From Hyphomicrobiales bacterium (lineage in GTDB: Bacteria; Pseudomonadota; Alphaproteobacteria; Rhizobiales; Rhizobiaceae), in NCBI GenBank assembly GCA_900472605.1, contig UCJD01000012.1:124001-188000 (forward strand): a stretch of 64,000 bases of DNA, in the 5' to 3' direction. Every line of letters begins with the position of its first letter. Within the stretch, counting starts at the first letter, position 1. The position numbers and the translations under genes are program-made. The notes under the pieces were generated by a model that saw only the letters and a list, made by a program, of their open reading frames with translations, had not been told where the DNA came from and did no database searches. Positions 9,183 to 18,373 of this stretch are shown one piece after another.

Positions 9183-9632
9183 ATGTCAGTGAAACCCGGC
9201 CGCGTCACCGCCTATACGTTGCGTGCAGGATATTTCGTCCTTGGTTTACTGATGCTGGTGCTCGCCTTTATCGGCGCGCTGTTGCCGCTGATGCCGACGA
9301 CCATCTTTCTCATATTGGCCGTCTGGTGCTTTACCCGCTCGTCGCCGCGCCTTGAAGCCTGGGTATTAAACCACCGAACGTTCGGCCCGACGCTGCGTGC
9401 GTGGCGCGATCAGGGTGCGATATCGATGCGCGCCAAGGCTATGGCGTTGGCAGGCATGGCCGGCGGTTATGCGGCGTTTTACCTGGCGGCCAGGCCGGGC
9501 ATACCGCTCGCGCTCTTCGTCGGGTTGGTGATCGGGGGATGTGCTTATTATGTCGGGTCGCGGCCGCTGCCATCCGCACCAGCGCCCTCGGACGCGGATC
9601 CCAGGCCCGGGCCGGAAAAGTCCGCGGACTGA
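9183..9632 (+). CDS. DUF454 (YbaN-like) inner-membrane protein
   Basis: The 149-residue protein has a hydrophobic segment near 14-45 (with LPLMPTTIFLILAVWCF, the family hallmark), then the SSPRLEAWVLNHRTFGP stretch and two more helices at about 90-125. This is the DUF454/YbaN pattern; the function is unknown. CCGGAAG directly before the ATG acts as ribosome site. It is 81 bases after the FUSC gene, possibly co-transcribed. The last 25 residues are Pro- and Ser-rich and variable. Confidence 0.85.
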   Translation: MSVKPGRVTAYTLRAGYFVLGLLMLVLAFIGALLPLMPTTIFLILAVWCFTRSSPRLEAWVLNHRTFGPTLRAWRDQGAISMRAKAMALAGMAGGYAAFYLAARPGIPLALFVGLVIGGCAYYVGSRPLPSAPAPSDADPRPGPEKSAD

Positions 9633-9648
9633 TCCGGTCCGACTGCTA

Positions 9649-10539
9649 TCAGCGCGACTTGCCGACGCTGGCATACATGCCGGTCGTGCGAAATTCCGTG
9701 GGATTCGTACCGTAGACGCGGCGGAAGACCTTGGAGAAGTAGTTGGCATCCTCGAAGCCGGAGCGGATCGCCACTTCCTTGACCGGCATATGGGCGGTCT
9801 TCGTGAGAAGTTTGACGGCGCGCTTCAGCCGCTTCTGCAGCACATATTCCGCCGGTGGCAGGCCTTCGTTGGCCGCGAACATGCGCGAGAAGTGGGCGCG
9901 GCTTAGGCCCGCCACTCTGGCGAGGTCTTCCACCGGCAGCGGCTTTTCCAGATTGTCGGTAATGTAGTCGATTACGTGCTGCATAGTCCGGTATTCCTCG
10001 CTGAACACGGGATGCGAACCGAACACGTCGTCATAAAGCGCCATCGCCGCCTCGTAGGCGATCGACGATGCAAGTCCAGGCGTCTCGCCGCCCGTGATCA
10101 GCCGTAGGCTGCAATCGGCAAGGTGCTCGATCGTTTGCGGCTGCAGTTTGAGAATTGGGCCGGTGACGGCTAGAATCGACCGGTGTATGCGCAGAGCCTC
10201 CTCACCATTCATCGAGATCCAGAAGAACTCCCAGCGATCGCCTTCTTCCAGCCAGTAGCGGTGATTGTGCGGTACCAGCACCAGAAGCGTCTCGCCCTCC
10301 TTCACCCGCAACTCGCGATTCTCATAGCGCAGGTTTCCCGCGCCGCTGATCGTATGCTGCAAGACGGTAAACGGCGTCTGCCCGCGCTTGCGGCCATCCC
10401 AGTCATAGGTGGCATTCTCGCGAACCTCGTAACCGGTGCTTGTCGGCATTGTGTGCAGGGATTGTCGGCCGCGCGGCAGCGAAACCGTGCGCATGGACGG
10501 TCCACGGTCGATCAAATCCTGCAGCACAGAATTACCCAT
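9649..10539 (-). CDS. agpT: AraC family activator, AgpT-like
   Basis: The 296-residue protein has an N-terminal cupin-like sensor (about 25-150) and a C-terminal pair of helix-turn-helix motifs (about 195-290) ending in the AraC signature around FEDANYFSKVFRRVYGTNP. It is divergent from a GH4 gene that opens an alpha-galactoside operon. In Sinorhizobium meliloti an AraC-type protein, AgpT, activates the equivalent genes, so the symbol is given from context and family. Its C-terminal end is 16 bases from the convergent DUF454 stop. Confidence 0.8.
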   Translation of the reverse strand: MGNSVLQDLIDRGPSMRTVSLPRGRQSLHTMPTSTGYEVRENATYDWDGRKRGQTPFTVLQHTISGAGNLRYENRELRVKEGETLLVLVPHNHRYWLEEGDRWEFFWISMNGEEALRIHRSILAVTGPILKLQPQTIEHLADCSLRLITGGETPGLASSIAYEAAMALYDDVFGSHPVFSEEYRTMQHVIDYITDNLEKPLPVEDLARVAGLSRAHFSRMFAANEGLPPAEYVLQKRLKRAVKLLTKTAHMPVKEVAIRSGFEDANYFSKVFRRVYGTNPTEFRTTGMYASVGKSR

Positions 10540-10611
10540 GAAAGCATAATCCTTCTCTGGCGGCCCGGAAAATTTTACGCATAATCCGCCCCAAGAGAGA
10601 GAACACCGCCG

Positions 10612-10643
10612 GGCTTATTGAGCGGCGGGGAGGAGAATAAGCC
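10612..10643. promoter_or_regulatory. inverted repeat, candidate AraC-type operator
   Basis: GGCTTATT (10612-10619) and AATAAGCC (10636-10643) are perfect inverted arms separated by 16 bases in the regulator/GH4 intergenic region. A direct repeat GCATAATCC also occurs at 10544-10552 and 10579-10587. Either pair could be the regulator's binding half-sites; no binding data are available here. Confidence 0.4.
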
Positions 10644-10740
10644 GGATTTCTGGCCTTTTTTGGCGTCGGACGCAAGCCCGCGGCCTATTCTTCTTCCCGT
10701 TATCCAATTCCGGAAATTTGATCGCATCGAGGTTAGGATC

Positions 10741-12207
10741 ATGAGTTTCAAAATCGCTATCATCGGCGCAGGCAGCGTCGGCTTCACGAAAAAGCTGTTC
10801 ACCGACATTCTGTGCGTTCCGGAATTCCGGGACATCGAGTTCGCGCTCACTGACATGAGCGAGCACAATCTTCAGATGATCAAGCAGATCCTCGACAAGA
10901 TTGTTGCATCGAACAAACTGCCGACCAAGGTAACGGCGACGACCAACCGCCGCGAGGCGCTGACTGGCGCGCGCTACATCATCAGCTGCGTACGTGTTGG
11001 TGGCTTGGAAGCCTATGCCGATGATATCCGCATTCCGCTGAAATACGGCATCGACCAGTGCGTCGGTGACACGATCTGCGCCGGCGGTATTCTTTATGGC
11101 CAGCGCAACATCCCTGTCATTCTCGATTTCTGCAAGGATATCCGCGAGGTCGCCGAGCCGGGCGCCAAGTTCTTGAACTACGCAAACCCGATGGCGATGA
11201 ACACCTGGGCGGCAATCGAATACGGCAAGGTCGATACCGTTGGTCTCTGCCACGGCGTGCAGCACGGCGCCGAACAGATCGCCGAAGTGCTCGGCGCCAA
11301 GTCGGTTTCCGAGCTCGACTACATCTGCTCGGGCATCAACCACCAGACGTGGTTCGTCGATCTCAAGCTCAACGGCCGCAAGATCGGCAAGGACGAACTG
11401 GTTGCCGCCTTCGAGGCGCATCCCGTCTTCTCGCAGCAGGAAAAGCTGCGCATCGATGTGCTGAAGCGCTTCGGCGTCTATTCGACGGAGAGCAACGGCC
11501 ACCTCTCGGAATACCTGCCCTGGTATCGCAAGCGGCCGGACGAGATCACCAAGTGGATCGACATGTCCGACTGGATCCACGGCGAGACCGGCGGCTACCT
11601 GCGCCACTCCACCGAGACCCGCAACTGGTTCGAGACGGAATTCCCGCAGTTCCTCGCTTCGGCCGAAAAGCCGATCGATCCGGCCAAGCGTTCGAATGAA
11701 CATGCCAGCCACATTCTCGAGGCATTGGAGACCGGCCGGGTGTATCGCGGTCACTTCAACCTCAAGAACAATGGCGTAATCACCAACCTGCCGTCCGATG
11801 CGATCATCGAATCGCCCGGCTTCGTCGATCGCTTCGGCATCAACATGGTCTCCGGCATCACCATTCCGGAAGCATGTGCCGCGACCTGCATGGCCTCGAT
11901 AAACGTCCAGCGCATGTCGGTTCATGCCGCCATCAGCGGCGACATCGATCTTCTGAAGCTCGCCGTGCTGCATGACCCGCTGGTCGGCGCGGTCTCGACA
12001 CCTGAGGAAGTCTGGCAGATGGTGGACGAAATGGTTGTCGCCCAGGCGCGTTGGCTGCCACAATACGCCGATGCCGTTCCGGCGGCGAAGGAACGCCTTG
12101 CAAAGTCGACGGTGAAGACCCGCGACTGGGCTGGGGCCGCCCGCCGCAACGTGCGCTCGATCGATGAACTTCGTGCAGAAAAGGCGGCGCTCAAGCAGGC
12201 AGTCTGA
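10741..12207 (+). CDS. GH4 glycosidase (alpha-galactosidase family)
   Basis: The 488-residue enzyme opens with the NAD-binding fingerprint GAGSVGFTKKL (9-19). It has N149-P150, the metal-binding pair C170-H171 and H201 in SGINHQTW, all hallmarks of family 4 glycosidases, which use NAD and a divalent metal. The motif is CHGV rather than the CHSV of MelA, so substrate may differ from the second GH4 gene at 18374. The start is the ATG at 10741, because upstream in-frame codons precede the nucleotide-binding strand. It is the first gene of the agp operon, so cytoplasmic cleavage of an imported galactoside is the likely role. Confidence 0.88.
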   Translation: MSFKIAIIGAGSVGFTKKLFTDILCVPEFRDIEFALTDMSEHNLQMIKQILDKIVASNKLPTKVTATTNRREALTGARYIISCVRVGGLEAYADDIRIPLKYGIDQCVGDTICAGGILYGQRNIPVILDFCKDIREVAEPGAKFLNYANPMAMNTWAAIEYGKVDTVGLCHGVQHGAEQIAEVLGAKSVSELDYICSGINHQTWFVDLKLNGRKIGKDELVAAFEAHPVFSQQEKLRIDVLKRFGVYSTESNGHLSEYLPWYRKRPDEITKWIDMSDWIHGETGGYLRHSTETRNWFETEFPQFLASAEKPIDPAKRSNEHASHILEALETGRVYRGHFNLKNNGVITNLPSDAIIESPGFVDRFGINMVSGITIPEACAATCMASINVQRMSVHAAISGDIDLLKLAVLHDPLVGAVSTPEEVWQMVDEMVVAQARWLPQYADAVPAAKERLAKSTVKTRDWAGAARRNVRSIDELRAEKAALKQAV

Positions 12208-12225
12208 GTTCCCCGGAGGACGGGT

Positions 12226-12259
12226 GGCGATGAGGTTCCAAGGAGGGGGCCTCATCGCC
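12226..12259 (+). promoter_or_regulatory. intercistronic stem-loop upstream of agpA
   Basis: GGCGATGAGG (12226-12235) pairs perfectly with CCTCATCGCC (12250-12259) around a 14-base purine-rich loop. No U tract follows, so it is more likely an mRNA processing or stability element than a terminator. Confidence 0.55.
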
Positions 12260-12331
12260 GCAAGCCCGTTTCCGGATCGTTGAGGAGAACCGAGCCGCCG
12301 ACCGGCGCCTCGATACGAAAAGGGAGAGACG

Positions 12332-14419
12332 ATGAGACATTTCCGCAACCTTGGCATTCTGGCCGGACTGGCGCTGAGCGTCTCGGTTCAGGCCATGAGC
12401 GCCTATGCTTCCGAGCCAACGGCACCGCCCGTTCCGCCCCAGTTCCCGGCGGAAGGCAAGATCAAGTATGTATCGAGGGACTCCATCGAGGAGTACAAGG
12501 CGCTGCCGTCTTACAGCGAGCCGGATTGGGTGAAGAAGAACTTCGTCGATACCGGCAAGCTGCCGCCGGTCAAGGACCGCCTCCCCAAGGAGCCGCTGGT
12601 CTTCAAGACCGAGAATATGGCTGACGGCATTGGTGTCTACGGCGACACGCTGCGCCACGTCATCGGTGGTCGTCCAGAAGGCTGGAACTACGGTGCCGGC
12701 CAGACGCAAGGCTGGGGTGGCATCGACATCGGCCTCTCCGAATGCCTGACGCGCACCGCACCGCTGTTCCAGGTTCAGGCGAAGGACACCGAGCCGCTTC
12801 CGAACCTTGCCAAGAGCTGGGATTGGTCGGAAGACGGGCACAAGCTGACCATGCATCTCATCGAAGGCGCCAAGTGGTCCGACGGCGTCGCCTTCAATGC
12901 CGATGACATCATGTTCTACTGGGAAGATGAAGTCGTCGACCCCAACGTCTCGCCTCTCGGCGGCGGCGCATCGCCGGAAGCGTTCGGCGAGGGAACCACG
13001 CTCAAGAAGATTGACGACTACACCGTCGAATGGACCTTCAAGGAAGCCTTCCCAAAGCAGTATCTCTACACGATGGCTTACCCGAACTTTTGCCCGGGCC
13101 CGTCGCATATCCTGAAGCCCCAGCATCCGAAATATTCGAAGAACACCTACGACCAGTTCAAGAACGCCTTCCCGCCCGAATACATGAACATGCCTGTCAT
13201 GGGTGGCTGGGTGCCGGTCGAGTATCGTCCCGACGATATCATCGTGATGCGCCGCAACCCCTACTACTGGAAGGTCGACGAGAAGGGCAACCAGCTGCCT
13301 TACCTCAACGAGCTGCACTACAAGCTCTCCACCTGGGCGGACCGCGACGTGCAGGCCGTTGCCGGCTCCGGCGACATTTCCAACCTGGAGCAGCCTGAAA
13401 ACTTCGTGGCCTCGCTGAAGCGTGCGGCCGAAAAGACCGCTCCCGCGCGTCTCGCCTTCGGCCCGCGCCTGATTGGCTACAATATGCGCATGAACCTCTC
13501 CGGCAACGGCTGGGGTGAACCGGATACGCGCAGCCAGGCAATCCGCGAGCTGAACCGCAACGAGGACTTCCGCAAGGCCGTGACGATGGCCCTCGACCGC
13601 AAGGCAATCGGCGACTCGCTGGTGAAGGGTCCGTTCACGGCGATCTATCCTGGTGGACTGTCCTCGGGCACCAGCTTCTACGACCGCAACTCCGTCGTCT
13701 ACTATCCCTTCGATCTCAAGGGCGCCAAGGCGCTGCTCGAGAAAGTCGGGTTGAAGGATACTGACGGTGACGGCTTCGTGAACTTCCCGGCAGGGACCGA
13801 AGGCGGCAAGAACCTCGAGGTCGTGCTTCTCGTCAACAATACCTACGCGACGGACAAGAGCCTTGCGGAAGGTGTCGTGGGCCAGATGGAAAAGCTCGGC
13901 ATCAAGGTCATCCTCAATGCGCTCGACGGACCAAAGCGTGACGACGCGCATTACGGCGGCCGGTTCGACTGGCTGATCCAGCGCAACGCGACGGAGCTTG
14001 CCTCGGTGGTACAGAACACCGAACAGCTTGCACCCGTTGGCCCCCGCACCAGCTGGCAGCACCGCGCCGGCAAGGATGGCAGTGTCGATCTGCTGCCCTA
14101 CGAGAAGCAGCTCGTCGAGATCGTCAACAAGTTCCGGACCAGCCAGAACAACGACGAGCGCGTCGACCTGATGAAACAGTACCAGAAGATCGCGACCGAG
14201 AATGTCGATACGATCGGGCTCACGGAATATCCGGGTGCGCTGATCATCAACAAGCGCTTCTCGAACGTGCCGGAGGGTACGCCGATCTTCATGTTCAACT
14301 GGGCCGAAGATAGCGTCATCCGCGAGCGTCTGTGGGTGGCCGCCGACAAGCAGGGCAAGTACGAGCTGTTCCCGCAACAGCTGCCAGGCAAGCCCGGCGA
14401 AAAGGGTCCTATAAACTAA
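12332..14419 (+). CDS. agpA: alpha-galactoside ABC transporter substrate-binding protein
   Basis: The 695-residue protein has a signal peptide (about 1-27, ending SAYA). The rest is a family-5 (oligopeptide type) solute-binding fold, seen in LAKSWDWSEDGHKLTMHL and GAKWSDGVAFNADDIMFYWE, the conserved signature region. It is longer than the usual 530-residue members because of N-terminal and internal insertions. In S. meliloti, AgpA is an oligopeptide-type binding protein that takes up alpha-galactosides such as melibiose and raffinose. The flanking GH4 genes and AraC regulator match that locus. Stem-loops lie on both sides of the gene. Confidence 0.85.
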   Translation: MRHFRNLGILAGLALSVSVQAMSAYASEPTAPPVPPQFPAEGKIKYVSRDSIEEYKALPSYSEPDWVKKNFVDTGKLPPVKDRLPKEPLVFKTENMADGIGVYGDTLRHVIGGRPEGWNYGAGQTQGWGGIDIGLSECLTRTAPLFQVQAKDTEPLPNLAKSWDWSEDGHKLTMHLIEGAKWSDGVAFNADDIMFYWEDEVVDPNVSPLGGGASPEAFGEGTTLKKIDDYTVEWTFKEAFPKQYLYTMAYPNFCPGPSHILKPQHPKYSKNTYDQFKNAFPPEYMNMPVMGGWVPVEYRPDDIIVMRRNPYYWKVDEKGNQLPYLNELHYKLSTWADRDVQAVAGSGDISNLEQPENFVASLKRAAEKTAPARLAFGPRLIGYNMRMNLSGNGWGEPDTRSQAIRELNRNEDFRKAVTMALDRKAIGDSLVKGPFTAIYPGGLSSGTSFYDRNSVVYYPFDLKGAKALLEKVGLKDTDGDGFVNFPAGTEGGKNLEVVLLVNNTYATDKSLAEGVVGQMEKLGIKVILNALDGPKRDDAHYGGRFDWLIQRNATELASVVQNTEQLAPVGPRTSWQHRAGKDGSVDLLPYEKQLVEIVNKFRTSQNNDERVDLMKQYQKIATENVDTIGLTEYPGALIINKRFSNVPEGTPIFMFNWAEDSVIRERLWVAADKQGKYELFPQQLPGKPGEKGPIN

Positions 14420-14441
14420 GTTCTCCTCCCGACGAAACGAA

Positions 14442-14466
14442 CCGGCCGCGCGTGATGCGCGGCCGG
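14442..14466 (+). promoter_or_regulatory. intercistronic stem-loop downstream of agpA
   Basis: CCGGCCGCGC (14442-14451) pairs perfectly with GCGCGGCCGG (14457-14466) around a 5-base loop, with no U run. Placed right after a binding-protein gene and before its permease, it could protect the upstream message from 3' exonucleases or cause partial termination. Confidence 0.6.
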
Positions 14467-14531
14467 CCAAGATCAACAAGCCGGCCGCACCGCATTGGCG
14501 CGACGGGCCGCAAGGAGAGGCGAACCCTCCA

Positions 14532-15539
14532 ATGTTTCGATTTCTGCTCGTGCGCATAGCCTCCGCGATACCGGTGCTGATCATCCTCAGCATCGTGACC
14601 TTCGCGATCATCCAGGCGCCGCCTGGCGACTATGCCGACTATATCAGATCGCAGCTGATCAATCAGAGCGGCGCATCCTTCGAGCAGGCCGAAGCGCAGG
14701 CGCAGGCCTACCGCGTCGCCCATGGTCTCGATCAGCCGATGGTCATCCAGTATTTCGCCTGGATCAAGGGCATCGTCACCCAGGGCGATTTCGGCTACAG
14801 CATGTTCTACAACAAGCCGGTCGCCGACGTCGTGGCGGAGCGCCTGCCGCGCACGCTTCTGCTGGCGCTTGTCTGTCACATCTTCGCATCGGTGCTCGGG
14901 ATCGGCTTCGGCATCTGGGCGGCGACGCGCCAGTATTCCTGGATCGACAGCCTGCTTTCGGGCGTCTCCTTCCTCGGCATGACGGTGCCGCGCTTCCTGA
15001 TGGCGCTGATCATCGTCTACCTCCTCGTCTTCCAGTTCAACGTCTCGGAGATCGGCAGCTTCTTCTCGCCGCAATATGGCGGAGCGCCGTGGTCTTGGGC
15101 CAAGTTCGTCGACCTTGTCAGCCACGTCTGGCCCGTCGTCGCCATCGCCACCTTCGGCGGCCTCGCCTATAACATGCGCGTCATGCGCGGCAATCTGCTG
15201 GACACGCTGAATGCCCAGTATGTCGAGACGGCCCGCGCCAAGGGTCTGTCCGGCGGCGCCGTCGTCATGCGCCATGCCGTGCCTAACGCGCTGCACCCAC
15301 TTGTCATGTACCAAGGCGTCGTGCTTCCCTACATGCTGACGGGCGAAATCGAGACGGCGATCATCTTCTCGCTGCCGACAGTCGGTCCCGCCATTGTCGG
15401 TTCCATGGCAGTCGGCGACGTCTATGTCACCGCCACCTTCATGATGGTTCTTTCGGCGACGCTGATCGTTGGCAACATCATCGCCGACATGCTGCTTGCC
15501 ATGCTGGACCCGCGCGTCCGCCAGTACGGAGGAGCCTGA
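14532..15539 (+). CDS. agpB: alpha-galactoside ABC transporter permease (DppB type)
   Basis: The 335-residue protein has about six membrane helices beginning at 9-30. It contains a periplasmic segment ending PMVIQYFAWIKGIVTQGDFG and a coupling-helix segment ETARAKGLSGGAVVMRHAVP, typical of DppB/OppB permeases. AGGAGAGG lies upstream of the ATG. Its stop is directly followed by the next permease ATG. It forms the channel with the permease at 15541; substrate is assigned from the operon. Confidence 0.87.
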   Translation: MFRFLLVRIASAIPVLIILSIVTFAIIQAPPGDYADYIRSQLINQSGASFEQAEAQAQAYRVAHGLDQPMVIQYFAWIKGIVTQGDFGYSMFYNKPVADVVAERLPRTLLLALVCHIFASVLGIGFGIWAATRQYSWIDSLLSGVSFLGMTVPRFLMALIIVYLLVFQFNVSEIGSFFSPQYGGAPWSWAKFVDLVSHVWPVVAIATFGGLAYNMRVMRGNLLDTLNAQYVETARAKGLSGGAVVMRHAVPNALHPLVMYQGVVLPYMLTGEIETAIIFSLPTVGPAIVGSMAVGDVYVTATFMMVLSATLIVGNIIADMLLAMLDPRVRQYGGA

Positions 15540-15540
15540 T

Positions 15541-16674
15541 ATGCTCGCCTTCGATTCCGCTCCCCCGCCGCCACACGAAGAAACCGTCAAGGGCCATCCA
15601 GCCGGGAACGAGAGCTATCTGTCGCTCGTCTGGCGCCGCCTGCGCCGTTCCTGGACCGGGATGATGGGCCTCGTGCTTGTCGGCCTGCTGCTTCTCATGG
15701 CCGTCTTCGCCGATTTCTTCGCACCGATGGATCCCAAGGCCACCGATGTCGGCTTCGCGCCGCCGCAGATGGTGAGCTTTCACGACAAGGACGGCAACCT
15801 TACCTATCCGCCGCGCGTCTATGCGCTGGGCGAATCCGAGGAGCTCGACCCCGTCACCTTCCAGCCGATCGTCGGCCCCGATTATAACAACCCGCGCATT
15901 TTGGGCTTCTTCGTCAAGGGCGCCGAATACAGGCTGCTTGGCCTGATCCCCACCGACCGTCATTTCTTCGGTTCGGTCGATGGACAGCCGGTACACTTCC
16001 TCGGCACCGACAAGTTCGGCCGCGACGTGCTGTCTCGCGCCATCATCGGTTCGCGCATATCGTTGACCATCGCCCTGACGGTCGTGTTCATCGTCACGCT
16101 TATCGGCACCACCGTGGGCATGGTGTCCGGCTATTTCGGTGGTACTTTCGATGCCTGGGTGCAGCGCTTCGTCGATGTCGTGCTCGCCTTCCCGCAATTG
16201 CCGCTCTATCTGGCGCTGACATCACTCATTCCGGTGACGGCGCCGACCAATGTCTTCCTCGCCTTCGTTATCGTCGTCATGTCGGCGCTCGGCTGGGCGC
16301 AGATGTCGCGCGAGGTGCGCGGCAAGACGCTGGCGCTTGCCCGCATCGATTATGTTCGCGCCGCCATGGCCGTCGGCGCGACCGACCGGCGCATCATCTT
16401 CCAGCACATCTTCCCGAATGTGATGAGCCACGTCATCGTTGCCGTCACGCTGCATATCCCGAGCGTCGTGCTGCTCGAATCCTTCCTCGGCTTCCTCGGT
16501 TTCGCCGTGAAGCCACCGCTCATCTCCTGGGGTCTTATGCTGCAGGACACCGCCAACTACTCGGTCATCGGCACCTATCCCTGGATACTCGCTCCCGTCG
16601 GCTTCGTGCTCGTCACCGTCTTCGCGTTCAACGCGTTGGGTGATGGTCTGCGCGATGCGGTCGACCCTTATTGA
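15541..16674 (+). CDS. agpC: alpha-galactoside ABC transporter permease (DppC type)
   Basis: The 377-residue permease has a cytosolic N-terminus and a first helix near 40-62. A long periplasmic insertion (about 62-140) follows, then the DppC hallmark GTDKFGRDVLSR, and later the EAA-like loop around AAMAVGATDRRIIFQHIFPN. DppC proteins are usually near 300 residues; the surplus is the insertion between helices 1 and 2. Its ATG begins one base after the stop of the upstream permease gene (stop ending at 15539), consistent with coupled translation and a fixed subunit ratio. Confidence 0.87.
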   Translation: MLAFDSAPPPPHEETVKGHPAGNESYLSLVWRRLRRSWTGMMGLVLVGLLLLMAVFADFFAPMDPKATDVGFAPPQMVSFHDKDGNLTYPPRVYALGESEELDPVTFQPIVGPDYNNPRILGFFVKGAEYRLLGLIPTDRHFFGSVDGQPVHFLGTDKFGRDVLSRAIIGSRISLTIALTVVFIVTLIGTTVGMVSGYFGGTFDAWVQRFVDVVLAFPQLPLYLALTSLIPVTAPTNVFLAFVIVVMSALGWAQMSREVRGKTLALARIDYVRAAMAVGATDRRIIFQHIFPNVMSHVIVAVTLHIPSVVLLESFLGFLGFAVKPPLISWGLMLQDTANYSVIGTYPWILAPVGFVLVTVFAFNALGDGLRDAVDPY

Positions 16675-16684
16675 GGTGAAGAAT

Positions 16685-18352
16685 ATGGCACTTTCTCTCG
16701 TGAATTCTTTCGCCCCGCCCATCCGCCTCGACCATGAGGGACGCACGGATACGCCCATCATCGATGCCCGCAACATCGGGGTCGACTTCAAGGTTGAGCA
16801 CGGCACGGTGGAAGCGGTGAAAGATATCTCCTTCCAACTCTATCGCGGGGAGACCATCGCCATCGTTGGCGAATCCGGTTCCGGCAAGTCGGTGACGGCG
16901 CGTACCGTCATGGGCCTTCTGTCAAAGCGCGCCATCGTCGCGCCGAAATCGACCGTCGAGTATGACGGCGCCAATATCCTGAAATATCCCGAGCGCCAGC
17001 GGCGCAAGCTTCGCGGCGACCGGATTTCGATGATCTTCCAGGAGCCGATGAGCTCGCTCAATCCGATCTACACGATCGGCAGCCAGATCGTCGAAGCGAT
17101 CCGCGTCCACCGCAAGGTGAGCAAGAAGCAGGCGGAAGCGCGCGCCCTGGAACTCCTGAAGCAGGTGCAGATTCCCGATCCGGAAGCGCGCCTGAGGCAG
17201 TATCCGCATCAGCTGTCCGGCGGCCAGCGCCAGCGCGTGATGATCGCCATGGCGCTCTCCAACGAACCCGACGTGCTGATCGCCGACGAGCCGACGACCG
17301 CGCTCGACGTGACCGTGCAGGCGCAGATCCTCAACCTCATCCGCAACCTGCAAAAGGAAATGCGGATGGCGGTGATCCTGATCACCCATGATCTTACCGT
17401 CGTGCGGCAGTTCTCCGACTATGTCTACGTGATGCAGCATGGCGAAATGCGCGAGCACAACACCACGGAGAAGCTCTTCGCCAATCCGCAGCACGCCTAC
17501 ACCAAGCACCTGTTGAGCTCTGAGCCGCGCGGCCAGGCCAATCCGCTGCCCGAGGGGTCCGAGGTCATCCTCGACGCCAAGAACGTGCGCGTGTCCTTCA
17601 TGATGCGGCACGGCAGCTTCTTCAAGCCGGAGCTCAAGGAACTGGTCGCCGTCGACAGCCTCGGGCTGACGCTACGCAAGCACGAGACGCTCGGCCTCGT
17701 CGGCGAATCCGGGTCCGGCAAGACCACCTTCGGGCAGGCGCTGCTGCGCTTGAACGACGCCGACAACGGCGAAATCTATTTCGACCGCCAGCCGATCCAC
17801 GGCAAGTCACGCACGGAGATGCGGCCGCTGCGCTCGCGCATGCAGATCGTCTTCCAGGATCCGTTCTCGTCGCTCAACCCGCGCATGACCATCGGCCAGA
17901 TCATCGAGGAAGGGCTTGTCGTCAACAAGCTCGGCGCCACCAGGGGTGAACGACTGGACCGCGTGCGCGAGGCGCTGATCGCCGCCGGCATGCCGGGCAA
18001 TATCCTGTCGCGCTTCCCGCATGAGTTTTCGGGCGGCCAGCGCCAGCGTATTGCCATTGCGCGCGCCATCGCGCTGGAGCCGGAATTCATCCTGCTTGAC
18101 GAACCGACCTCGGCGCTCGACCTGTCGGTCCAGGCGCAGATTATCGAACTGTTGCGCAAGCTGCAGGACGAGCGCGGTCTCAGCTACCTCTTCATTTCGC
18201 ACGATCTCAAGGTCGTGCGTGCCCTCTGCCACCGGGTGATCGTCATGCAGCACGGCAAGATCATGGAAGAGGGACCCGTCAACGAAGTTCTCACCAATCC
18301 CAAGACCGCCTACACCGAACGGCTCGTCAAAGCCGCTTTCGAGGTAGCCTGA
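16685..18352 (+). CDS. agpD: alpha-galactoside ABC transporter, fused double ATPase
   Basis: The 555-residue protein fuses two complete nucleotide-binding domains (DppD- and DppF-like). Each has a Walker A ([10 protein letters not shown] near 65 and [10 protein letters not shown] near 345), a signature ([15 protein letters not shown] and [15 protein letters not shown]) and a Walker B ending in DEPT. The C-terminal parts carry the oligopeptide-family extension. The ATG at 16685 is chosen because GAGGTGAAG precedes it; longer in-frame starts would overlap the permease. It powers the transporter formed by the upstream permeases. Confidence 0.88.
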   Translation: MALSLVNSFAPPIRLDHEGRTDTPIIDARNIGVDFKVEHGTVEAVKDISFQLYRGETIAIVGESGSGKSVTARTVMGLLSKRAIVAPKSTVEYDGANILKYPERQRRKLRGDRISMIFQEPMSSLNPIYTIGSQIVEAIRVHRKVSKKQAEARALELLKQVQIPDPEARLRQYPHQLSGGQRQRVMIAMALSNEPDVLIADEPTTALDVTVQAQILNLIRNLQKEMRMAVILITHDLTVVRQFSDYVYVMQHGEMREHNTTEKLFANPQHAYTKHLLSSEPRGQANPLPEGSEVILDAKNVRVSFMMRHGSFFKPELKELVAVDSLGLTLRKHETLGLVGESGSGKTTFGQALLRLNDADNGEIYFDRQPIHGKSRTEMRPLRSRMQIVFQDPFSSLNPRMTIGQIIEEGLVVNKLGATRGERLDRVREALIAAGMPGNILSRFPHEFSGGQRQRIAIARAIALEPEFILLDEPTSALDLSVQAQIIELLRKLQDERGLSYLFISHDLKVVRALCHRVIVMQHGKIMEEGPVNEVLTNPKTAYTERLVKAAFEVA

Positions 18353-18373
18353 TTGCCCATGCCGGAGGATAAT

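Noticed and set aside
10615..12357. 580-codon open frame antisense to the first GH4 gene
   Set aside because: A shadow of a gene with intact catalytic motifs; no ribosome site or family match.
12191..14611. 806-codon open frame antisense to agpA
   Set aside because: Its product has no recognisable domain and is low in complexity; it mirrors the codon bias of the GC-rich agpA gene, which has clear family motifs.
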